64,000 bases of DNA from Thalassobaculum litoreum DSM 18839. Its GTDB lineage: Bacteria; Pseudomonadota; Alphaproteobacteria; Thalassobaculales; Thalassobaculaceae. Below are positions 24,872 to 32,574 of this stretch, in pieces. The stretch spans positions 69,501 through 133,500 of the forward strand of contig NZ_FNBW01000013.1 in the NCBI RefSeq assembly GCF_900102465.1, written 5' to 3'. The number at the start of each line of letters is the position of its first letter. Positions within the stretch are counted from its first letter, which is position 1. Below the pieces are notes generated by a model, which searched no databases, was not told the DNA's origin, and saw nothing but the letters and a program-made list of their open reading frames with translations. The translations under genes and the position numbers were made by a program.

Positions 24872-26587
24872 ATGGCTACGAAAGTCGAGATATTCGAAAT
24901 CCATCTTGAGCGCGACGGGCAGTGGCGCATCGATTCCAGCGCGCATAGCCAGCCCGAAGCCGAAGACCTCGCCAAGAAAGTCCTGAACCGTCAGGGCGTG
25001 ACGGGCGTCCGTGTGATCAAGGAGACGACGCGGGGCAGTACCGCCCGCGAGCAGGTCGTCTTCGAAAAGACCAAGAGCGGCGGCAGCGACAAGATCCTGG
25101 TCGGAGAGGTGGACAGCGCGCCGCTCTGCGAGGATGCGGACGCGCTGTTCGGCTCCGACGGGCGCCTGGTCCTGAACCGCCTGTTCCGCAGCTATCTCGA
25201 CAAGAACGGCGTCACCGCCAGCGAGGTGATGCACGAATTCCGCGAGCTGCGCCGGCTGATGGACGCCGACACCCTGATCATGTCCGGCGTCGGGAAGGTC
25301 GCCTCCCTGCAGGCCAAGGCGTACCCGCAGGCCGGCGACGCGGCGGCCCGGCGCGACGCGCTGTTCGGCTTCCTGGACGCCCTGTCCGACCGGGCCCGCA
25401 CGGCGGCCGCAAAGACCCTGCCGACCATCGCCAGGGACGGCTACGAGGCCGTGGTCGACAAGCTCTCGGCTCTCACGGACGACGAGGATTGCGCCTATCT
25501 GATCCGCGTCGCAATCGCCCGGGAACTGGTCCAGCAGCGCTCATATTTCGGCAAGCTGAGCCAGGCGGTGGCCTGGGCGACCCCGAGCGAGAGCAGGCTC
25601 GGCCGGGAAGCGGCGGACATCTATATCTCCGACACGCTGTGCAACGGCGAGACCCTGCAGGATCTGCTCGGCCCCCAGAACAATCTCGCCGACGCGCTCG
25701 GCGCGCTGATCGAGCTCGCCCACGGTTCCTTCGATGCGGCCGCCGAGGGCAAGCCCGATGACGCGCCCGAAGCCACGGCGGGCCGACTGACCGAGCTGTT
25801 CGCCTCCGGCGCGTTGCCCGAGAGCAAGATCGTTCTGGTGGACCGGATCCGCCGCCAGATGGAAGGCAAGTCGACCCTTTCCCGCGAGGACGGCGGGGAG
25901 GAGGAGGCGCTGAAGGGACTGATCGACCGCCTGATGCCCGTGGACTCCCTGCTGGGCGGCGGCCAGATGGCCGAGGCGCTGACCCACCGGCAGTCCCGGA
26001 TCATCAACCGCGGCGGGGTGAACGGGCTGCGGGAGGCGACGGGACGCCTGCTTCCGACCTTCGGGGACCCGGTACGCAAGGCGGCCTACCTGATCTCCCT
26101 GTCGGAGAGTTCGCTGGCGCAGATCATCGGGGACGAGATCGCGACGCAGCTCGAGGGGCTGTTCGTGCGACCGGACTCGGTGAAACAGATCATCCGCGAC
26201 AACCGTCCCCCCAACAAGAAGATGCAGACGGTCACCGCCGTCTATCACAAGTTCCGGAACTCCTCGCTGGACGACACGCTGAAGACGCGGATCATCAACC
26301 GGCTCGATCATCTGCTGGCCCGCTACATCACCGAGGACAAGATCCTCGACAAGCTGGACGATCCGAGCCGGCCGCTGCATGTGCGGGCCTTCATGCTGCT
26401 GTCCATGTGCAGCCCCGACATGCTGCCCGAGGGCGAAGCCTCGAAGCTGGCCCGTGCCATCGTGGTGAAGCACCTGCGCCGCAAGAATTTCGAGTCCGAG
26501 CTCGTGGCGCACGTCCCGGGACCGGAAAGGGAGCGCGTGCTCCGCGACTTCCATGTCCAGCTCTACCGCTGCGGCTTCATGCAGTAG
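24872..26587 (+). CDS. Unrecognised 571-residue cytoplasmic protein
   Basis: The family is not recognised. The ATG at 24872 has GGAG about 7 nt upstream; upstream codons are not supported. The first 70 residues look like a small alpha/beta domain (KVEIFEIHLERDGQWRIDSS, QGVTGVRVIKE). The rest is a long all-helical region with charged surface and no membrane segment, possibly an alpha-solenoid. There are no catalytic motifs I can name. A C-terminal region (about 450-560) has a regular helical repeat pattern. It is a single gene with its own promoter region. Domain search and structure prediction would be decisive. Confidence 0.75.
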   Translation: MATKVEIFEIHLERDGQWRIDSSAHSQPEAEDLAKKVLNRQGVTGVRVIKETTRGSTAREQVVFEKTKSGGSDKILVGEVDSAPLCEDADALFGSDGRLVLNRLFRSYLDKNGVTASEVMHEFRELRRLMDADTLIMSGVGKVASLQAKAYPQAGDAAARRDALFGFLDALSDRARTAAAKTLPTIARDGYEAVVDKLSALTDDEDCAYLIRVAIARELVQQRSYFGKLSQAVAWATPSESRLGREAADIYISDTLCNGETLQDLLGPQNNLADALGALIELAHGSFDAAAEGKPDDAPEATAGRLTELFASGALPESKIVLVDRIRRQMEGKSTLSREDGGEEEALKGLIDRLMPVDSLLGGGQMAEALTHRQSRIINRGGVNGLREATGRLLPTFGDPVRKAAYLISLSESSLAQIIGDEIATQLEGLFVRPDSVKQIIRDNRPPNKKMQTVTAVYHKFRNSSLDDTLKTRIINRLDHLLARYITEDKILDKLDDPSRPLHVRAFMLLSMCSPDMLPEGEASKLARAIVVKHLRRKNFESELVAHVPGPERERVLRDFHVQLYRCGFMQ

Positions 26588-26596
26588 GGGCGGCCT

Positions 26597-27388
26597 TCAG
26601 GGGTCGAACGGGTAGCGGCGCAGCCACTCGCGGAGCTGCTTCTCGCCGATCATGCAGTCGTATCCCTGCACCCGCTGGACCCATGGCCGGCGCGGCGCCA
26701 GCCCGGCGATCTCGAGCACCAGCTTGCGGCGGATCGCCCGGCCGAAATCGGCGAAGCCGTCCGCGGCGAGCACGAAAGCCGCCTGGCCGGTGATGACGCA
26801 TTCCTCGAAATAGATGTCCAGGTCCTCCAGAACCGGAAAGCCGAGCGGGCCGGGGTCGTAGTTCAGGATCACCAGACCGTTGATGCCCACCCCCCGCTCC
26901 GCCGCGCGGCCGCGGGCGGTCAGGATGGGCATGCCGTTGTTGTTCGGCCCGTCTCCGGAGATGTCGATGATGCGCCGGCTACCCGAATAGCCGTTCCCGT
27001 CGAACATCGGCAGGACGTGCTCGATCACCCCGCTGATGGAGGTGCGGCGTCCGGTATGGGGCCACCTGCCCTCCAGCTCGGCCAGGAACCCGGCCGCCGC
27101 AGCCGCGCCGTCGATGATCCGCCAGTCGACGACTGTGCGTGCCGTCCCGAGGCCGGCCCATTCCACATAGGCGAGCGCGATCCGTCCCAGCGGTCCCGAG
27201 GTGACCGCGGCGATCACCTCGTCGCTGGACAGGGCGGCGACGTATCCCTGGCGCTGGAGCATCGCCTCGGAGGTGTCGATCGAGCCGGAGACATCGACGG
27301 CAAGCACCAGTTCGAGATCGACGGCCTCCTCCGCCCGCGCCGACACGGCGGCACACAGCATCGCCAGGATGAGCAGCGCACGGACCAT
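26597..27388 (-). CDS. Secreted DUF1194 protein with VWA-like domain
   Basis: A 263-residue exported protein: a signal peptide (about 1-19, cleaved after ARA) then a von Willebrand A-like domain. The MIDAS metal motif is DVSGS (about 32-36) in LVLAVDVSGSIDTSE; the second element may be RRTSISGVIEHVL, and RRIIDISGDGPNNNG supplies the conserved Asp-Gly. DUF1194 is widespread in alphaproteobacteria with unknown function. It is convergent with the 571-residue gene (9 bp apart). Confidence 0.9.
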   Translation of the reverse strand: MVRALLILAMLCAAVSARAEEAVDLELVLAVDVSGSIDTSEAMLQRQGYVAALSSDEVIAAVTSGPLGRIALAYVEWAGLGTARTVVDWRIIDGAAAAAGFLAELEGRWPHTGRRTSISGVIEHVLPMFDGNGYSGSRRIIDISGDGPNNNGMPILTARGRAAERGVGINGLVILNYDPGPLGFPVLEDLDIYFEECVITGQAAFVLAADGFADFGRAIRRKLVLEIAGLAPRRPWVQRVQGYDCMIGEKQLREWLRRYPFDP

Positions 27389-27467
27389 GTCTCCATTGCA
27401 GGGGAAGCCACAGGGCCTGTCCAGCGGAAGCTGGTGCCACCGGAACCGGTGCTCCTTGCGAACTGAC

Positions 27468-27526
27468 CGTCATCCCGGCGAGCCCCCTGGCCCGACCCGC
27501 GGGTCTGCCGGGCTAACGACGACACT
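27468..27526. repeat. Possible degraded palindromic repeat
   Basis: CGTCATCCCGGCGAGCC followed by CCCGCGGGTCTGCCGGGC resembles the CGTCATCCCGG-type palindromic elements near 55133 and 56259. It lies in the 165-bp gap before the DUF1194 gene. Weak. Confidence 0.3.
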
Positions 27527-27553
27527 GGAAACAAGACCTTCGGCCCGGCAGGC

Positions 27554-28948
27554 CTACTCCACCAGCGCCGCCATTTCCTCCACGGTGACCGGCTTGGCCG
27601 GCGGGCGGATGTGGTAGTAGCCGACAGCGCCCGGCGCCATGGCCTTGGCCTCGGCCAGCACCTCGGTGACGGTGTGCCCGCACATCCGGCCCTGGCACGG
27701 CCCCATGCCCGCACGGGTATAGGCCTTGAGCTGGTTCGGTCCCTGGGCGTGATCCGCGACCTTGCGGATATCGGCGGCCCGGACCTCCTCGCAGCGGCAC
27801 ACGGTGGTCGCATCGGCCATGCGGCCGATCCAGTCCGGCGGCGGAAACATGGCGTCGAGGAAGCGGCGCAGCCAGCGCTGGCCCGTCAGCCGGTTGAGAT
27901 CCGGTGCCGCGCGCAGGTCGCGTTCGGCCTCGGCGATCCGTCCCAGGCCCAGGGCCACCGTCGCCGCCGCCACCCGGCCCGACGCCTCGGCCGCCTCGGC
28001 CCCGAGGATCCCGCCGCCGTCGCCGGCGACATACACGCCGGACGCCGAACTCGCGCCATAGGCATCCAGCACCGGCCGGAAGCAGCGCTGGCGGGGATCC
28101 CAGTCATGAACCGCCTCGACCAGCCGGGGAAGCTGCGGGTTGGGGATGACGCCCTCATGCAGGGCCAGCGCATCCGCCGCGATCTCGTGGGCGACGCCGC
28201 TCGCATCGGTGAAGCGGACCGTCTGCAGAGCGCCGTCGCCCTCGGCCCGGATACCGGTCACGCCACGCCAGACCTCGCGGGCGGCCCGGCCATAGACGGC
28301 ACGCAGCCTGCGGCCTTTCAGGATGGCCCGACGGGCGCCGACCGTCGCCAGCGGCAGCCACAGCATCGCCCGGTTCAGCCCGCCCGGCGGAGTGGTGTCG
28401 AGGATCGCCTCGATCCGGATGCCGGCGGCAAAATACTGGCTGGCGAGCAGCATCAACAGCGGTCCGCTCCCGGCCAGAACGACCCGGCCGCGCGGAAAGA
28501 TCCCGGACTGTTTCAGCACGGTCTGCAACGCGCCGACCGTGGTCACGCCGGGCAAGGTCCAGCCGGGGATCGGTACCGGGCGTTCCATCGCCCCGGTCGC
28601 CAGCAGCACGGCGCGGGCATTGACCTTCTGCGCCTTTCCCTCTTCCGACCAGACGACCTGGCGCCCCTCGGTCCGCGTCATCGGACCGATATGCCAGACG
28701 GTCGCCCCCTGGCGCCGGTCGACGGCCGACGCGGCCCGGGCCAGCGTCCGGCCGTGCGCGTAGTCGCGGCCGAGGAAGGCGAGATCGGCCGGCCGCTGGT
28801 CGGTCACCCGCTCCACATTACGGTAGATCTGCCCGCCCGCCGACGGCTGTTCGTCCAGGATCAGCGTATCGAGCCCCAGCGCATGGGCGGTCGCGGCGGC
28901 ACTGAGCCCGGCCGGGCCGGCGCCGATGATGACGAGGTCGCGCATCAC
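27554..28948 (-). CDS. FAD/NAD(P)-dependent oxidoreductase with BFD-like Fe-S tail (alpha subunit)
   Basis: Resembles the alpha subunit of heteromeric amino acid or opine dehydrogenases (OoxA, HcnB, hydroxyproline dehydrogenase). The 464-residue protein has an N-terminal FAD Rossmann motif IIGAGPAGLSAAATAHALG (7-25), a second NAD(P) Rossmann region (VVLAGSGPLLMLLASQY) and a C-terminal [2Fe-2S] region with cysteines in VCRCEE (about 383) and CQGRMCG (about 417). Its ATG overlaps the stop of the small 2Fe-2S gene by 4 bp (ATGA). Together with the 96-residue and the DAO-type genes it forms a probable three-part dehydrogenase; the substrate is not fixed by sequence. Confidence 0.88.
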   Translation of the reverse strand: MMRDLVIIGAGPAGLSAAATAHALGLDTLILDEQPSAGGQIYRNVERVTDQRPADLAFLGRDYAHGRTLARAASAVDRRQGATVWHIGPMTRTEGRQVVWSEEGKAQKVNARAVLLATGAMERPVPIPGWTLPGVTTVGALQTVLKQSGIFPRGRVVLAGSGPLLMLLASQYFAAGIRIEAILDTTPPGGLNRAMLWLPLATVGARRAILKGRRLRAVYGRAAREVWRGVTGIRAEGDGALQTVRFTDASGVAHEIAADALALHEGVIPNPQLPRLVEAVHDWDPRQRCFRPVLDAYGASSASGVYVAGDGGGILGAEAAEASGRVAAATVALGLGRIAEAERDLRAAPDLNRLTGQRWLRRFLDAMFPPPDWIGRMADATTVCRCEEVRAADIRKVADHAQGPNQLKAYTRAGMGPCQGRMCGHTVTEVLAEAKAMAPGAVGYYHIRPPAKPVTVEEMAALVE

Positions 28949-29235
28949 CCCTCTCCCTGCTGGGTGGCGACGACCATGCCGTTACGGACGGGCACCAGAC
29001 AGGCCTGGCGGTCGGCAACGCCGTCGATCTCCACCAGGCATTCGAAGCAGACGCCCATCTGGCAATAGGGTGCGCGCGGCTCCCCGGTAACGGCCGAGCG
29101 TCGGATCGCCTGCCGGCCGGCCGCGAGCAGGGCCGCGGCAACGGTGTCGCCGTCGCGGGCGGCGATCCGCTGGCCATCGACGGTCAGGGTGACGGCGGCG
29201 GCCTTGGTCGGGCCGGCAAGTCGGGCAAAGGTCAT
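28945..29235 (-). CDS. Small [2Fe-2S] subunit (HcnA/OoxC-like)
   Basis: A 96-residue plant-ferredoxin-like subunit. Cysteines at 58, 63, 66 and 79 (PYCQMGVCFECLV and RQACL) give the C-x4-C-x2-C-x12-C spacing. It would pass electrons between flavin centres of the alpha and beta subunits in the cytoplasm. It overlaps both neighbours by 4 bp, so it is tightly coupled with the LysE gene upstream and the FAD/BFD gene downstream. Confidence 0.9.
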   Translation of the reverse strand: MTFARLAGPTKAAAVTLTVDGQRIAARDGDTVAAALLAAGRQAIRRSAVTGEPRAPYCQMGVCFECLVEIDGVADRQACLVPVRNGMVVATQQGEG

Positions 29236-29876
29236 TTCGCACTCTCAGGAGCCTCGCCGGCGGCGACGAGCGCCCCGAGGCCGATCAGCACCGCCCCCGA
29301 CACCTTGTCCATCCATAGGGCGAACCAGGGGTTGGCGGACAGTCTGCGGGCGACGCCGCCGGCGGCGAAGGCGATCAGGACGTCGGAGGGAATGGCGGTG
29401 AACACCACGATCAGGCCCAGGATCAGGCTCTGCGCCGTCACCGAACCGGCGGCCGGGTCCACGAACTGCGGCAGCAGGGCGAGAAAGAACAGCGCGGTCT
29501 TCGGGTTCAGCACCTCCACCAGAATGCTCTCCCGGTAGATCTTCCCCATGGATTTCGCCGGCACCCGGCCCACCGGCACGATCAGGCCGCCGGCCTCGCG
29601 GAAATGCTGGATGCCGAGCCAGATCAGGTAGGCCGCCCCGGCCCATTTCAGCACGGTGAACGCCTCGGCCGAGGCCATGACGATCGCCGACACCCCGAGG
29701 GTCGCGGCGGCGACATGGGCGAAGGACCCGGTGAACAGTCCCGCTGCCGCGACCACCCCGGCGCGCGGCCCCTGGCTGACGCTGCGGGCCATGATGTAGA
29801 GGTTCGACGGCCCGGGCGACAGGTTCAGCAGCACGGCGGCCACGGTGAAGACGATCAGCGTGTCGAGCGACGGCAT
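29232..29876 (-). CDS. LysE-family amino acid exporter
   Basis: A 214-residue membrane protein with six hydrophobic segments. The LysE/RhtB signature appears as NLSPGPSNLYIMARSVSQGP, followed by GWAGAAYLIWLG-type spacing and LNPKTALFFLALLPQFVDP. The family exports amino acids such as lysine, homoserine or threonine. It is placed inside the oxidase operon, between the DAO-type and 2Fe-2S genes, so it may relieve accumulation of the substrate or product. It overlaps the next gene by 4 bp. Confidence 0.9.
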   Translation of the reverse strand: MPSLDTLIVFTVAAVLLNLSPGPSNLYIMARSVSQGPRAGVVAAAGLFTGSFAHVAAATLGVSAIVMASAEAFTVLKWAGAAYLIWLGIQHFREAGGLIVPVGRVPAKSMGKIYRESILVEVLNPKTALFFLALLPQFVDPAAGSVTAQSLILGLIVVFTAIPSDVLIAFAAGGVARRLSANPWFALWMDKVSGAVLIGLGALVAAGEAPESAK

Positions 29877-29886
29877 CCCAGGCTCC

Positions 29887-30984
29887 TCAGGTGACGAAAC
29901 GCCGGAAATGGAAGGGATCGAAACGCTCGGCGAACGTCCCGTCCAGGATCGTCGGGGCCAGGTCCAGCGCGTGGGCGCCGGCCAGGGTGACGCCGCTGTG
30001 GCAGGTGACGACGAAGGCGCCGGAACAGCTCTCGCTCTCCGCGTAGATCGGGAAGCCGTCCGGCGACATGATCCGCAGCGCCGCCCAGGTCCGCACGATC
30101 CGCGCCTTGCCCAGGGCCGGCACCAGACGCCGCGCCCGGTCGGCGAGTCTGGCCGAGGTGGCGATGTCCAGTTCGGTGCTGTAGCCGACCCGGGCGTGGC
30201 TGGCGCCGATCATGACCGAGCCCTCCTCGGTCTGGCGCAGGCGACCGATGGGATGGCTGAACATCTGCGGCAGACGCTGGGTCACCAGGATCTGGCCGTG
30301 ATCCGGCGCCGTCGGGACGTCGAGCCCGACCATCGGCCCGAGACGGCCGTTTCCCAGGCCGGCGGCGAGCACGACCTTGTCGGCGTGGACGGTGCCGCGC
30401 GCCGTCTCCAGCGCGAAGCCGTCGCCCGTATGGCTGATCCGATCCACCTTGTGGTCGAGGCGGTGATCCACCTTATACCGCCCCAACCCGGCATGCAGGC
30501 CGCGCAGCAGGTAGAGCGGGCTGACATGGCCGTCATGGGGACAGTAGCTCGCCCCGGCGATATCGGGGCTCAGGGACGGTTCCAGCTCCCGCGCCTCGGC
30601 GGCGGAGATCATCCGCACGTCGTTGCCGCCGACGCCCGGCTGGTTGTGCATGCGCTTCACCGAGAGGGCGCGCTCGTCGTATTCCTCCTCGTCCAGGCAG
30701 GCCTCGATCCCGCCGGGCTGACGTAGGCCGACATCGACCCCCTCCTCCTCGGCGATGGCGGCGGCGAGTTCCGGCCAGACCTCGGCACTCCGGCGTGTCC
30801 AGGACGCGTAGTCGTGCATCCCGTCGCCCTTGCCCTGGACCCAGACCAGGCCGAAATTGCCCCGGCTGGCCCGGAAGGCGTCATCGCCCTCGTCCAGCAC
30901 GGTGACCTTGGCCCCGGCACGCGCCAGGCCCCAGGCGACGGCGGAGCCGACCAACCCGCCGCCGATGACGGCGACGTCGCTCAC
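29887..30984 (-). CDS. DAO-type FAD oxidoreductase (beta subunit)
   Basis: A 365-residue FAD enzyme that oxidises a C-N bond of an amino or imino acid. The Rossmann motif VIGGGLVGSAVAWGLARAGA opens the protein, with RASRGNFGLVWVQGKG, a substrate domain and the C-terminal flavin contact TCHSGVTLAGAHAL. It resembles beta subunits OoxB and HcnC and D-hydroxyproline dehydrogenase more than free D-amino acid oxidases, and lies with matching alpha and gamma subunits. The gaps to neighbours are 10 bp on each side. The exact substrate is open. Confidence 0.87.
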   Translation of the reverse strand: MSDVAVIGGGLVGSAVAWGLARAGAKVTVLDEGDDAFRASRGNFGLVWVQGKGDGMHDYASWTRRSAEVWPELAAAIAEEEGVDVGLRQPGGIEACLDEEEYDERALSVKRMHNQPGVGGNDVRMISAAEARELEPSLSPDIAGASYCPHDGHVSPLYLLRGLHAGLGRYKVDHRLDHKVDRISHTGDGFALETARGTVHADKVVLAAGLGNGRLGPMVGLDVPTAPDHGQILVTQRLPQMFSHPIGRLRQTEEGSVMIGASHARVGYSTELDIATSARLADRARRLVPALGKARIVRTWAALRIMSPDGFPIYAESESCSGAFVVTCHSGVTLAGAHALDLAPTILDGTFAERFDPFHFRRFVT

Positions 30985-30994
30985 GGCCGGCGCC

Positions 30995-31351
30995 TCACAG
31001 CCCCGCCTCCACCGCGTCCTGCTGGGCCTTGGCGAAGCCGACGATCACCGAGCCATCCGCCATCTCGAAGATCGGCCGCTTGATCAGGGCCGGGTTGGCC
31101 TGCATCAGGGCGATGGCGCTGTCGTCGTCCTCGGCCGCCGCCTGCACTTCCGCCGGGAGGCCGCGCCAGGTGGTGCCGCGCCGGTTGATCAGCGTGTCGG
31201 CGCCGACCGCCGCCAGCCACTCGGTGATCCGGTCCGCGGTCAGCCCGTCGGCGCGGACATCCTTGAAGGCGAAGCTCGCCCCCTTGCCCTCGAGCCAGGT
31301 GCGCGCCTTCTTGCAGGTATCGCAGTTCTTCAGTCCCCAGACGGTGATCAA
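30995..31351 (-). CDS. YffB/ArsC-like thioredoxin-fold protein
   Basis: A 118-residue ArsC/Spx-family protein with a CxxC (C10, C13) in WGLKNCDTCKKARTWL and the conserved KRPIFEMADGSVIVGF near the end. YffB-type proteins are of uncertain function, possibly glutathione-dependent reductases. The start codon overlaps the carboxypeptidase stop by 4 bp, so it is co-translated with it. Confidence 0.9.
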   Translation of the reverse strand: MITVWGLKNCDTCKKARTWLEGKGASFAFKDVRADGLTADRITEWLAAVGADTLINRRGTTWRGLPAEVQAAAEDDDSAIALMQANPALIKRPIFEMADGSVIVGFAKAQQDAVEAGL

Positions 31352-32478
31352 AGCCCACTCCCCCAGTCGTCGATCATCAGCAGCATCGCCTCAAGGCACT
31401 TCCCGGCGAGGTGCTTGCAGCGGTCCGGCGACCAGCCGACCTCAGGCATCGGGTTGTTCGCGGTGTCCTTGAACGGCATCTCCAGCGTCATCGCCGGGCA
31501 GCGGAAGGTGTTGGCGATATGCCCGGTGGACGTGGTCAGGTTGCCCTTGCCGGGCGACGCCTTGGGATAACCGTGCTCGGTCTGGAAATCCGGCGTCAGG
31601 CGCGCCAACTCGGCGCGGAACCGGTTGAGCGGCGCCAGATGCGCCTCGGTCGCGTCGGGCACGCCCTCGTAGCCGGCGATGAAGTTGTACGGCAGCCCCT
31701 CGTCTCCATGGGCGTCCAGGCACATGGCGACCCCGGTCTGCTCCATCTTGCGGACGACGTGGTAGACCTCGGGGCTCTTCTCCAGGCTCGGCGCGCGCCA
31801 TTCGCGGTTCAGGTTGGTGCCGGCGGCGTTGACCCGCAGGTTGCCGCGATAGACGCCATCCGGGTTCATGTTCGGCACCAGATGAATGGTCGCCGCCGAC
31901 AGCAGGGCGCGGGAGACCGGGTCCTGGGCGTCGCAGAGCTTCTCCACGATCCCCTCGACGAACCAGCCGGCCATGCTCTCGCCCGGATGCTGGCGGGCGA
32001 TGATCCACAGCGGCTTCTCGCCGGAGCCGAAGGTCAGCAGGTCGAGATCGCGGCCGTCCAGGGTCGAGCCCAATCGCTCCGCCCGCGCGGCTCCGCACGC
32101 CTGGGCAAAGGCGACCAGATCGGCATGCTGCTCCAGGGTATAGGGGGCCAGATACGCGAACCAGGCGAAATCGGTTTCCGGCGTATGGGTGATGGTCAGC
32201 CGGCTGCCGTCGTATCGGGTCTCGGTGCGCCACCAGTTGGCGCGGTCCTCAGACACCACCGCCCGGTAGTCCTCCCAGCCCTTGGGGTAGCTGGACGCGC
32301 CGGCATTCTCGATGGTCATGGTCAGCGGCACGCCCCTGGCACCGGAGACCCGGAAATAGAACCACTGGAAGAAGTCGGAATTGCCGTCCTTGCGGATGGT
32401 GAGGCGTATGTCGCTGGGGTCGGAGGCGTCGACAACCTCGATGTTGCCGCCGTCGAACTGGCTCGAGATATGGATCAC
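31348..32478 (-). CDS. M14-family carboxypeptidase (cytosolic type)
   Basis: A zinc carboxypeptidase that removes C-terminal residues from peptides. The 376-residue protein has an N-terminal beta-sandwich (1-115) typical of cytosolic carboxypeptidases and a catalytic domain with H/E in ARQHPGESMAGW (about 164/167), NAAGTNLNREW for substrate binding, third zinc ligand in CLDAHGDEG (about 255) and catalytic Glu in LEMPFKD (about 333). There is no signal peptide, so it acts inside the cell. The start is GTG 32478 with AGGAGA 6 nt upstream. It heads a six-gene operon. Confidence 0.9.
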   Translation of the reverse strand: MIHISSQFDGGNIEVVDASDPSDIRLTIRKDGNSDFFQWFYFRVSGARGVPLTMTIENAGASSYPKGWEDYRAVVSEDRANWWRTETRYDGSRLTITHTPETDFAWFAYLAPYTLEQHADLVAFAQACGAARAERLGSTLDGRDLDLLTFGSGEKPLWIIARQHPGESMAGWFVEGIVEKLCDAQDPVSRALLSAATIHLVPNMNPDGVYRGNLRVNAAGTNLNREWRAPSLEKSPEVYHVVRKMEQTGVAMCLDAHGDEGLPYNFIAGYEGVPDATEAHLAPLNRFRAELARLTPDFQTEHGYPKASPGKGNLTTSTGHIANTFRCPAMTLEMPFKDTANNPMPEVGWSPDRCKHLAGKCLEAMLLMIDDWGSGL

Positions 32479-32574
32479 GGTTTCTCCTGGGCGCCGGGTG
32501 GCCTCAGAACGTAGTCCGGGGGTGGGGGATTGAAAAGACCGTGAACGTGCGGGTGTCCGGCTCCGGGTCGCGCG

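Noticed and set aside
27611-29068. 485-codon plus-strand frame opposite the FAD/BFD gene
   Set aside because: Antisense shadow; the minus-strand gene has clear FAD and Fe-S motifs.
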